The notes beneath the pieces are model-generated. The model saw nothing but the letters and a program-made list of their open reading frames with translations. It was not told where the DNA came from and did not search any database. Below are positions 1 through 4,978 of a stretch of DNA of 5,056 bases, in pieces (within the stretch, counting starts at the first letter, position 1; each line of letters starts with the position of its first letter). Made by a program: the position numbers and the translations under genes. The stretch lies in the NCBI GenBank assembly GCA_027886795.1, contig JAPCJU010000110.1:1-5056 (forward strand), in the 5' to 3' direction. This DNA is from Nitrososphaerota archaeon. Lineage in GTDB: Archaea > Thermoproteota > Nitrososphaeria > Nitrososphaerales > CADDZS01.

Positions 1-2
1 AG

Positions 3-230
3 ATGGCATTGAATGCGTGCATTTTGATAAAGACGATTCCCATTCAGACCGATAAGGTCGTTGAGGAAGCTTCCAAGTTGGCTGGTGTTAGAAAGGCGTT
101 TGTCTCTTATGGAAGGTACGACCTTGTCGCGTTCGTTAGATCTGGTGATTATTCGGGGATTAGAAAATTGACGGCCGCGGTCAACGCGATCGAAGGCGTC
201 AGAAGCACAGAGACGCTCGTGGAAGCCTGA
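3..230 (+). CDS. Stand-alone Lrp/AsnC ligand-binding (RAM) domain protein
   Basis: This 75-residue protein matches the effector-binding domain of Lrp/AsnC regulators without the N-terminal helix-turn-helix. The N-terminal strand (ACILIKT, about 5-11) is followed by an amphipathic helix (about 16-26). Then comes the family signature GVRKAFVSYGRYDLVAFV (28-45), with the typical G-x-Y-D turn, a second helix, and the closing strand pattern I-x-G-V-x-x-T-x-T-L-V (63-73). In the family this fold forms dimers and higher oligomers that bind amino acids or other small molecules. Single-domain versions are common in archaea and may modulate full-length Lrp proteins or act as sensors; the ligand here is unknown. 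The ATG is two bases from the window edge, so its promoter is not visible. The start looks right because the first strand begins immediately. The gene converges on the SDR gene, 35 bp away. A run of five T at 299-303, inside the SDR gene end, could help terminate this transcript. Confidence 0.9.
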   Translation: MALNACILIKTIPIQTDKVVEEASKLAGVRKAFVSYGRYDLVAFVRSGDYSGIRKLTAAVNAIEGVRSTETLVEA

Positions 231-265
231 AAATCCAAAACGTTGACAAATGATCCAGAAATCTT

Positions 266-1138
266 TCATCCGGTCGGGGCAGCCACGGCTGGTGGTAATT
301 TTTCTTTAGTAAGATCCTCGCAAATTTTCCACATTCGACTCGCCAAACTTTCATCGTAAGATAACGGATTCGCCCTAGCTTCCCTCTGTCCGGAAAAATA
401 CTTGCCGCTCACTGCTTCGACATCTGGCGAAGTCGCGAGATGGATCGAAGTTCTGGCGCCCTTCTCCGGACTTCCAAAGAACAACTTGACGAAGGAAAGC
501 AGCAAGTTTGCGAGTGGGTTCATACCTCTCGCCAGATTAGATCTGATCACTCCCGGATGCAGAAAATTCGCAGTGACACCAGTTCCCGAGAGGCGCCTTG
601 AAAGCTCAACAGTGATCAGGTTTAGCGCGAGCTTTGTTTGGCCGTATTGTCCGAACATGCTGTACTTTTTCTCACCCTGCAGATTTTCAAAATCGATTTT
701 CACTCCGTTTGCCGCTTCAGAGCTCACGTTCACTATTCTGGAAGGAGAACTTGATCTTAGTTTGTCGAGAAGTAGATTGCTCAAAAGGAAGGGGGCGAGC
801 ACGTTAACGGCAAAAGTAGTCTCTATTCCTTCAGGAGTTACGGTTTTCTTGAAATTGTTTACGCCCGCATTGTTGATGAGCACGTCAAGTCTGTTGAATC
901 TTTGATTATACTCGTTGACGAAGGCCCTGATTGATTCCTGAGAGGACAGGTCAGCCTTCATCCATATGATTGAATCGTCCATTCCACTCTTCGACTTGAT
1001 TTCATTTAGGGCTGCCGCGCTCTTTGGCGAATCTCTCATAACTGCTACAACGGTCGCGTTCAATTTCGCTAGTCCTATTGCTGTAGCATAACCTATCCCC
1101 GAGCTCGTTCCAGTGACGATGCAGACTTTACGCTTCAT
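266..1138 (-). CDS. Short-chain dehydrogenase/reductase (retinol dehydrogenase-like SDR)
   Basis: This 290-residue classical SDR has all the core motifs. The cofactor glycine motif TGTSSGIG is at 9-16, an acidic loop (A-D-L, D63) contacts adenine, and NNAG is at 89-92. The catalytic set is N112, S139/S140, Y165 and K169 (YGQTK), followed by HPG at 194-196. Arg35 after the second strand (VMRD) suggests NADP(H) preference, by family rule. The N-x-L-A-P-F stretch, the YGQTKLALN active site and the HPGVIRSNL segment resemble the retinol dehydrogenase/WWOX-like and protochlorophyllide-reductase-like SDRs, which act on diverse carbonyls; the substrate cannot be read from sequence. I chose the ATG at 1138 because the Rossmann fold starts there (KRKVCIVTG). 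The frame stays open to 1333, but that extension overlaps the next gene and is arginine-rich, without family character. No Shine-Dalgarno sequence precedes the start. The protein appears soluble and intact. Confidence 0.92.
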   Translation of the reverse strand: MKRKVCIVTGTSSGIGYATAIGLAKLNATVVAVMRDSPKSAAALNEIKSKSGMDDSIIWMKADLSSQESIRAFVNEYNQRFNRLDVLINNAGVNNFKKTVTPEGIETTFAVNVLAPFLLSNLLLDKLRSSSPSRIVNVSSEAANGVKIDFENLQGEKKYSMFGQYGQTKLALNLITVELSRRLSGTGVTANFLHPGVIRSNLARGMNPLANLLLSFVKLFFGSPEKGARTSIHLATSPDVEAVSGKYFSGQREARANPLSYDESLASRMWKICEDLTKEKLPPAVAAPTG

Positions 1139-1238
1139 GTCTGCAGACAAAATAACAAGCCCTACCTCATTATGGCTTTGATCAAGATGGTGTCTAACCG
1201 GGGAACTGGTGGATTTATCGCTTGTCCGCTCTAAATTT

Positions 1239-1607
1239 CTATTCAGCTGTGGCTGAGACAGACACGGAAACCTCTTCTTTCTCCGACGCCGCCGAAGATC
1301 TCTCGGCAACCTGTTTGTCGATCCAGAGGTCAAACGTATCCGGAGTCACTGCCGTCTGTGGCTTTTCTGGTGTGCTATCCTTTGGTTTCTGTTTCTTCAT
1401 CCACAGATCAAAGGTGCTTTCAGGCAAATGTGATGGCTCTTGTGCTATGGGAGTCTTTGCAGGAGCTTTGTTGCTCGCCCTGACTTGCTTTGTTAACCAC
1501 GCATCAAATGTACCGACAGGCAAGTGTTTCGGTGCTGGGGAGGAGCTTTTTTGAGGTCTTTTTTTCGCTCGCGAAGTTTTCGTTGTTTTTTGTCTCTTTG
1601 CTTTCAA
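1239..1607 (-). CDS. Unrecognised 122-residue protein with three TFDxWhxKQ motifs
   Basis: I do not recognise a family. Residues 1-20 are strongly basic (MKAKRQKTTK, then SRAKKR), as in a nucleic-acid-binding or otherwise anionic-partner tail. Three copies of a nine-residue motif follow: TFDAWLTKQ (33-41), TFDLWMKKQ (65-73) and TFDLWIDKQ (91-99). The first two are preceded by H-L-P and the third by V-T-P-D. The linkers are rich in P, K, S, T, A and E and look disordered; the C-terminus (100-122) is acidic and S/V/A-rich. There is no signal peptide, membrane segment or cysteine. The start is a TTG; an in-frame TGA lies three codons upstream and the next methionine is residue 70, so this is the only reasonable start for the full protein. 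At invariant motif residues the third-base changes are all silent in this frame, whereas the opposite-strand frame changes residues, which supports coding on this strand. The gene ends 100 bp before the SDR start on the same strand. Confidence 0.7.
   Translation of the reverse strand: MKAKRQKTTKTSRAKKRPQKSSSPAPKHLPVGTFDAWLTKQVRASNKAPAKTPIAQEPSHLPESTFDLWMKKQKPKDSTPEKPQTAVTPDTFDLWIDKQVAERSSAASEKEEVSVSVSATAE
1311..1337 (-). repeat. TFDxWhxKQ motif copy 3
   Basis: This encodes TFDLWIDKQ (residues 91-99), preceded by A-V-T-P-D. The motif start lies 26 residues after copy 2. Confidence 0.8.
1389..1415 (-). repeat. TFDxWhxKQ motif copy 2
   Basis: This encodes TFDLWMKKQ (residues 65-73), preceded by S-H-L-P-E-S. 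The motif start lies 32 residues after copy 1. The shared H-L-P upstream extends the similarity between copies 1 and 2 to about 14 positions. Confidence 0.8.
1485..1511 (-). repeat. TFDxWhxKQ motif copy 1
   Basis: This encodes TFDAWLTKQ (residues 33-41), preceded by K-H-L-P-V-G. It is the most divergent copy at the fourth position (A instead of L). Confidence 0.8.
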
Positions 1608-1672
1608 CTGTAGTCAATACTGGTGTAACTACCCAAGAGATATGTCTTGTGTTGAGTTTCCGGTGGGAGTAG

Positions 1673-1686
1673 AAAACTAAAATTCG
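1673..1686 (+). promoter_or_regulatory. Candidate TATA box for the zinc-ribbon gene
   Basis: The A-rich stretch AAAACTAAAATTCG is centred about 28 bases before the ATG at 1708. This is the spacing expected of an archaeal TATA box if transcription starts at or next to the start codon. It is a composition-and-spacing inference only. Confidence 0.35.
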
Positions 1687-1707
1687 ACTTCTTCCGATTG
1701 GGGCAGC

Positions 1708-1905
1708 ATGACAAGCGACAAAAAGTGTTCAAATTGCGGACACTTCATGGAGAATGCGGGAGATATGAGTTTCAGAGAGGTGGGCTACACCGGTTTTGGC
1801 GGGATGTATTTGGGAGGCTGGAGCGCTGCAGATAACATGCAAGCTTTTTCGCTGTTTCGATGCCCGAACTGCGGAAAAGTGGACTTTTACGAGCCCTCCA
1901 GATAG
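1708..1905 (+). CDS. Small zinc-ribbon protein
   Basis: This 65-residue protein has two CxxC knuckles, C7-x2-C10 (CSNCG) and C52-x2-C55 (CPNCGK). Together they would hold one zinc ion in a zinc-ribbon arrangement. The 41-residue span between them is glycine- and aromatic-rich (GYTGFGGMYLGGW, 26-38) and ends in a strand-like segment, AFSLFRCPNCG. The second knuckle followed by K-V-D-F-Y resembles small nucleic-acid-binding or uncharacterised Zn-ribbon proteins; a specific function cannot be assigned. The ATG lies directly before the first knuckle. No ribosome-binding site is seen, but a TATA-like stretch lies about 28 bases upstream, fitting a leaderless transcript. The gene is divergent from the repeat-motif gene across 100 bp and convergent with the YciI-like gene, 51 bp away. 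Confidence 0.85.
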   Translation: MTSDKKCSNCGHFMENAGDMSFREVGYTGFGGMYLGGWSAADNMQAFSLFRCPNCGKVDFYEPSR

Positions 1906-1915
1906 ACACAGAACG

Positions 1916-1953
1916 TGACTGAGCGGAAACATAGATTTCCTCAAGGTCAGTCA
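1916..1953. terminator. Two-tier inverted repeat between convergent genes (possible terminator)
   Basis: The outer arms TGACTGA (1916-1922) and TCAGTCA (1947-1953) are perfect 7-bp complements. A second perfect stem is nested inside: GGAAA (1925-1929) and TTTCC (1936-1940), closing a six-base loop. The asymmetric internal loop has two bases on one side and six on the other. It begins 10 bases after the zinc-ribbon stop and ends 3 bases before the YciI-like stop on the other strand, so it occupies nearly the whole convergent gap. No long T run follows on either strand, so a classical intrinsic terminator is not shown; RNA folding or 3'-end definition for both genes is the inference. Confidence 0.4.
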
Positions 1954-1956
1954 GGT

Positions 1957-2241
1957 TTAGCCAGATCCCTCGCCTATCACCGTATTCCATTTTCTAACCT
2001 TCCAAGTCGTGACGAGACCGTTTAGCACATATGGATCGGTCTTTGCAAATTCCTCAGCGGCGCCCGGTTTTGATCCGCTAAACACCAAGACTGCCCCGTC
2101 TGCAGGTTCAGCGAGTGCTCCCGCAAGAACAAGTTCTCGGCGGTCGTGTGCTTTTCCCAGATGTTCCAAGTGCGCAGTTCGAAACTGCGCCCGCCTGGTT
2201 AGATAATCTTCAACGACATCGTAAAACAGCAAGTAGTGCAT
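1957..2241 (-). CDS. YciI-like (YCII domain) protein
   Basis: This 94-residue protein matches the YCII-related family, small ferredoxin-like alpha/beta proteins with a conserved histidine pocket. It opens with the strand M-H-Y-L-L-F-Y-D-V. It then has the helix R-x-x-H-L-E-H-L with conserved His24, the strand ELVLAGAL (36-43), the strand AVLVFSG (50-56), and the signature DPYVLNGLVTTWKVRKWNTVIG (69-90). In characterised relatives a His and a nearby Asp form an active-site-like pair; His24 and Asp33 are candidates here. The family's enzymatic role is mostly unproven; some members are dehalogenase- or lactonase-like. Length is typical and the gene appears complete. The ATG has no Shine-Dalgarno sequence. 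The upstream gene on the same strand ends 50 bp away, so co-transcription is possible, though an A/T-rich stretch at 2265-2280 could be a separate promoter. Confidence 0.9.
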   Translation of the reverse strand: MHYLLFYDVVEDYLTRRAQFRTAHLEHLGKAHDRRELVLAGALAEPADGAVLVFSGSKPGAAEEFAKTDPYVLNGLVTTWKVRKWNTVIGEGSG

Positions 2242-2291
2242 TGGCTAATTCTCGAATAGCTCATTCTTAAGTTTCTATACTCGTTGGACGT

Positions 2292-2633
2292 TCAGCTATC
2301 CTTTAGAAGTTTCTTCCACGATTTATCCGACCAAAAATAAACAGGCTTGCTGCGTCGTTTCGCATGTTGAATCTCCGAGCTTGTTGAGGTGCCAACATAG
2401 CCGCCAACGTCGATGACGATGATCGCTTGCGATAGTTCTATTTTTGCAAGGTGTAACTTATCCAGTTTAATTTTGTTTTTCAAAATCCAATTTCGCAATT
2501 TGGCATCTTTTTCCTTATGGTAGAAGCTTGCGACCGTAAAGACAGCCCAGTCGTTCAGCTCCAAGATCCGATTCAACATTTCGTACTGTTTCTTGAAGCG
2601 AGTTGAACCGCAGAGAGTTATGATTCCCTTCAA
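2292..2633 (-). CDS. Nucleoside 2-deoxyribosyltransferase-like protein
   Basis: This 113-residue protein has the hallmarks of the small nucleoside 2-deoxyribosyltransferase-like proteins often found in phages and scattered through prokaryotes. The first strand and phosphate/ribose-loop motif is ITLCGSTRF (5-13). Next come a helix, the strand WAVFTVASFYH (29-39), the signature K-L-D-K-L-H-L-A-K-I (56-65), the strand IIVIDVGGYVG (71-81), and S-T-S-S-E-I (83-88), whose Glu87 sits where the family has its conserved acidic residue. It ends with K-P-V-Y-F-W. Relatives cleave or exchange N-glycosidic bonds of nucleosides or nucleotides, but the substrate is unknown here. The start is a TTG, with an in-frame TAA three codons upstream, so no longer protein is possible; the G-S-T-R-F motif then falls at the usual depth. 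The gene is divergent from the MDR dehydrogenase and 50 bp upstream of the YciI-like gene. Confidence 0.88.
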   Translation of the reverse strand: MKGIITLCGSTRFKKQYEMLNRILELNDWAVFTVASFYHKEKDAKLRNWILKNKIKLDKLHLAKIELSQAIIVIDVGGYVGTSTSSEIQHAKRRSKPVYFWSDKSWKKLLKDS

Positions 2634-2666
2634 TTTTAGTTAACGATTTTTGTAGCGTTGAGCAGT

Positions 2667-2679
2667 ATTCTTATAGAAT
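2667..2679. promoter_or_regulatory. Palindromic TATA-like element in a divergent promoter region
   Basis: ATTCT-TAT-AGAAT is a perfect inverted repeat with 5-bp arms, and it reads CTATAAGAA on the minus strand. Its centre is about 32 bases before the TTG start at 2705 (+) and 40 bases before the TTG start at 2633 (-). It could therefore serve as a TATA box in both directions with short leaders, or as a small regulator site overlapping a TATA box. This is inferred from sequence and spacing. Confidence 0.4.
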
Positions 2680-2704
2680 CTGGATCCAGCGAAGAAAAAT
2701 CAAG

Positions 2705-3742
2705 TTGAAGGCTGTAGCAAAGACAAAGAGGGAATCTGGACTCGAAGTAATCGAGACAGACCCCGACAAATTCAATGATGATCAGGTCCTCCTTCGAATG
2801 CGGTCGGCGTCAATCTGCGGAAGCGACCTGGGATTTTACAACTACACTCCGGCCTATCAAAAGTTTGCAAAGATTCCCGTGATTATGGGGCATGAATTTG
2901 CCGGCGAGATAGCGCGCGTCGGAAAAAATGTGAAGGATTTCGCCGAGGGCGACCGAGTTTCCTCAGAATCGATCCTCTATTGTGGCAAGTGCAGGGCTTG
3001 CAGAATAGGGCTAACGAATATTTGTCAGAATTTCACGGTTTTCGGGATGCACAGAAACGGCGGATTTGCAGAGGACGTTGCATTAGACCCGAAGTATCTT
3101 CACAGAATTCCGAATGAAGTCAGTTTTTCGGAGGCTGGAGTCGTGGAACCGCTTTCCGTCATAGTCAATGCGCTTGAGGATGTGGGAGCAAAAATAGCTG
3201 CGGGAGAGAAGGCGTGCGTCATCGGACCTGGGCCTCTGGGATTATTCTCGGCGGAGATTTTGCGTGTCAAGGGTGTGAAGGATATTTTGATCCTAGGTAT
3301 TGGAATTGATGAATTCAGACTGGGGATAGCAAGAGACAAACTGGGGTATCATACGATCAACACTGAAGAGACAAATCCAGCAGAAATGGCAAGTTCCATG
3401 ACCGATGGATATGGATTTGATACCGTTATCGTCACGGCTGGCGCTCCGGCTGCGCTTAGGTCAGCGATCCCAATTGTATCGAAGGGAGGACAGATAATAG
3501 TCGTTGGAATTTTCGCTGATGAAGTTCCACTCCTGGCGTCTGATCTCGTAAGAAAACAGGTATCAATGCGCGGATCTTATGCTTCGAACTGGAAGCACTA
3601 CGAAGAAGCGATCACGCTACTCAAAAATAAGATGGTTAGGGCAGACGACGTGATTACGCATCAGTTTGATCTTAGTGGTGCAGATGAAGCTTTTCAGATG
3701 GCCAAGGCCAAGACTGGTTGCAAGGTTCAGTTCAAGAACTAG
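2705..3742 (+). CDS. Zinc-dependent medium-chain alcohol/polyol dehydrogenase
   Basis: This 345-residue MDR-superfamily enzyme is of normal length. Catalytic zinc ligands are C38 (in CGSD), H63-E64 (in GHEF) and E149 (in VEPLSV). The structural zinc site is complete at C93, C96, C99 and C107. The nucleotide-binding loop is GPGPLG (174-179), followed by a second strand leading into G-I-D-E-F-R-L. It is most like the threonine/sorbitol/galactitol-type dehydrogenases that oxidise secondary alcohols with NAD(P)+; the substrate cannot be set from sequence. The TTG start was chosen because the family begins M-K-A-V-x-K; there is no nearby upstream stop, but nothing upstream resembles the family. 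No Shine-Dalgarno sequence is visible; a TATA-like element lies about 32 bases upstream. The gene converges with the LLM oxidoreductase gene. Confidence 0.93.
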   Translation: MKAVAKTKRESGLEVIETDPDKFNDDQVLLRMRSASICGSDLGFYNYTPAYQKFAKIPVIMGHEFAGEIARVGKNVKDFAEGDRVSSESILYCGKCRACRIGLTNICQNFTVFGMHRNGGFAEDVALDPKYLHRIPNEVSFSEAGVVEPLSVIVNALEDVGAKIAAGEKACVIGPGPLGLFSAEILRVKGVKDILILGIGIDEFRLGIARDKLGYHTINTEETNPAEMASSMTDGYGFDTVIVTAGAPAALRSAIPIVSKGGQIIVVGIFADEVPLLASDLVRKQVSMRGSYASNWKHYEEAITLLKNKMVRADDVITHQFDLSGADEAFQMAKAKTGCKVQFKN

Positions 3743-3758
3743 TGCACCAACTTGGATA

Positions 3759-3772
3759 AGGAAGATCTTCCT
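3759..3772. repeat. Perfect 14-bp palindrome in a convergent gap
   Basis: AGGAAGATCTTCCT equals its own reverse complement. It lies 16 bases after the dehydrogenase stop and 26 bases from the LLM gene stop. With no spacer it is more like a dimeric protein site than a good RNA hairpin, although an imperfect hairpin opened at the centre is possible. Confidence 0.6.
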
Positions 3773-3779
3773 CAGCGCA

Positions 3780-3786
3780 CTTTTTG
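3780..3786 (+). terminator. Candidate T-run terminator of the MDR dehydrogenase gene
   Basis: Five consecutive T (3781-3785) lie about 40 bases after the dehydrogenase stop, just downstream of the 14-bp palindrome. Archaeal RNA polymerase commonly terminates at short T tracts, so this is plausible, but the tract is short. Confidence 0.3.
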
Positions 3787-3798
3787 TAATCGCTGTTC

Positions 3799-4908
3799 CT
3801 AACTTTGCAGTTCATGGGACATTTCTCCCATGAATTTCTTGCAATCCTGACTGCTCGCGCTCACAATCAGGGAGTAAACATCGTTCAGTACGATTTGCCG
3901 AGCTCCGGCCTTCGCGAAGGGTTCCAATTTCTCCATGATTTCCGCCGGATTTCGACCAATTATCAAATATTTTGACAGAGTATCAGAGGGGATCTTCTTT
4001 GCTATTGAAAATGCGCGTTTTACACCCTCGTCGGTCGGATCCATGTACTGGTAAGACAGTTCCGAATATCTTTCTTTTTCTGCAGGCGAGATCAAACCTT
4101 TCTCGCTCATCTCATTCATTATCGGCTTGCTCATTATCGTGAAAAGAAGGTATCGAAAAGCGTCAATTGATTTTCGCTCCTTCTCTTGGTCACCGTTGGT
4201 CATCACGATAAAGGCGTCGTGGATCCTCTCGATTTGTCTTGGATCTCGATCGTTCGCTTTCGCTGATTCGTCTATTATCGAGCACCCTCTTTCAAAAGAA
4301 TCGATCGAATTGATCGCGGGGAACCATCCGTCAGCAATTTCACCTACCAATTGGAGCGTTTTTTTCCCACCCATAGCTCCCAAGATCATTTTCACGTCAT
4401 GAACCGGTTTCTGATCTATCCTGGCTTGATCTAAATTATGGAATTTCCCGTGGTAGGAGAAAGGTTGCGAAATTGAAGATCGAAGAAGACCTCTAATGAC
4501 TAAAACAGCCTCCTTAAGCCTCGACCTCCTTTCGGAGGGATTCTCATTCCACGGAAGTCCATAGCGGTTCAAGTTCATTCCCTCGCCAGCCCCGATTGCT
4601 AGATCTGCCCTTCCACCAGTAAGCTCGTCCAAAGTTGCGACTATGTTTGCGATTTTTGCAGGGTGAATCCTTACCGGATCCGTCACCCCTGTAAGCAGTT
4701 TTACCTTCGTTGTTCTGTAACCGATTGCGCCTAACAAGACCCATGGATCGACCCGATCTCCAGCGGGTGGCAGATCGGCAAGATGATCTGGTATCCAAAC
4801 TGAATAAAATCCTAATTCGTCGGCAAGAATCCCAAGGTCAACAATGTCCCTGGGAGAAAAGGAGCTTAGATTTATGCCGATTTTTAATGCAGGGTTTGGA
4901 GTTGCCAT
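3799..4908 (-). CDS. F420-dependent-type LLM oxidoreductase (methylene-H4MPT reductase-like)
   Basis: This 369-residue protein belongs to the luciferase-like monooxygenase TIM-barrel superfamily, in the branch annotated as 5,10-methylene-tetrahydromethanopterin reductase-like or F420-dependent. The first strand is K-I-G-I-N-L (9-14). The early segment ELGFYSVWIPDHLADLP (31-47) carries the W-x-x-D-H motif. The signature TGVTDPVRIHPAKIAN (73-88) is followed by TLDELTGGRADLAIGAGEG (92-110), both typical of coenzyme F420 binders. L-G-A-M-G-G-K (176-182) and DGWFP (193-197) complete the barrel. Reduced F420 would be the hydride donor or product; the substrate is unknown. At 369 residues it is longer than true Mer (about 320-330), with extra helices around 250-315, so it is probably a paralogue and not the C1-pathway enzyme. 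I prefer the ATG at 4908 over an in-frame GTG at 4929, because a TATA-like box at 4941-4951 would put transcription initiation between them. Confidence 0.9.
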   Translation of the reverse strand: MATPNPALKIGINLSSFSPRDIVDLGILADELGFYSVWIPDHLADLPPAGDRVDPWVLLGAIGYRTTKVKLLTGVTDPVRIHPAKIANIVATLDELTGGRADLAIGAGEGMNLNRYGLPWNENPSERRSRLKEAVLVIRGLLRSSISQPFSYHGKFHNLDQARIDQKPVHDVKMILGAMGGKKTLQLVGEIADGWFPAINSIDSFERGCSIIDESAKANDRDPRQIERIHDAFIVMTNGDQEKERKSIDAFRYLLFTIMSKPIMNEMSEKGLISPAEKERYSELSYQYMDPTDEGVKRAFSIAKKIPSDTLSKYLIIGRNPAEIMEKLEPFAKAGARQIVLNDVYSLIVSASSQDCKKFMGEMSHELQS

Positions 4909-4940
4909 CAGACTAACGCGTAAAATCACTCAAAAGCGGA

Positions 4941-4951
4941 GATAAAATTTT
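4941..4951 (-). promoter_or_regulatory. Candidate TATA box for the LLM oxidoreductase gene
   Basis: On the minus strand this reads AAAATTTTATC. Its centre lies about 36 bases before the ATG at 4908, giving a predicted transcript start near 4918 and a leader of about 10 bases. That would make the gene independent of the peptidase gene 70 bp upstream. The evidence is spacing and composition only. Confidence 0.4.
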
Positions 4952-4978
4952 CTTGCTCATCCAAGAAATCGGTCAAAG

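Noticed and set aside
402..905. Open frame of 167 residues on the plus strand inside the SDR gene.
   Set aside because: It is fully antisense to a well-supported SDR with all catalytic motifs and has no recognisable domain.
1212..1221. Possible TATA box (GATAAATCC on the minus strand) for the SDR gene.
   Set aside because: It lies about 77 bases from the ATG, which would require a leader of roughly 50 bases, unlike the other genes here; the match is too weak to annotate.
1139..1333. N-terminal extension of the SDR frame by 65 residues to an upstream ATG.
   Set aside because: It overlaps the repeat-motif gene in another frame, is arginine-rich without SDR character, and the ATG at 1138 places the Rossmann fold at the normal N-terminal position.
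1222..1554. Open frame of 110 residues on the plus strand, antisense to the repeat-motif gene, also showing a faint cysteine-containing repeat.
   Set aside because: Its repeat keeps only three of nine residues (C, S, V), against six of nine on the minus strand, and the third-base changes that are silent on the minus strand change residues here (F/L, H/Q, N/K). It is best explained as a shadow.
1547..1565. Two T runs on the plus strand that look like archaeal terminators.
   Set aside because: They are the complement of lysine codons in the basic N-terminus of the repeat-motif gene, and no plus-strand gene ends just upstream.
4544..4798. Open frame of 84 residues on the minus strand inside the LLM oxidoreductase gene.
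   Set aside because: It is a different frame of the same strand within a strongly supported gene, and its R/G/S/W-rich composition is typical of an out-of-frame reading.
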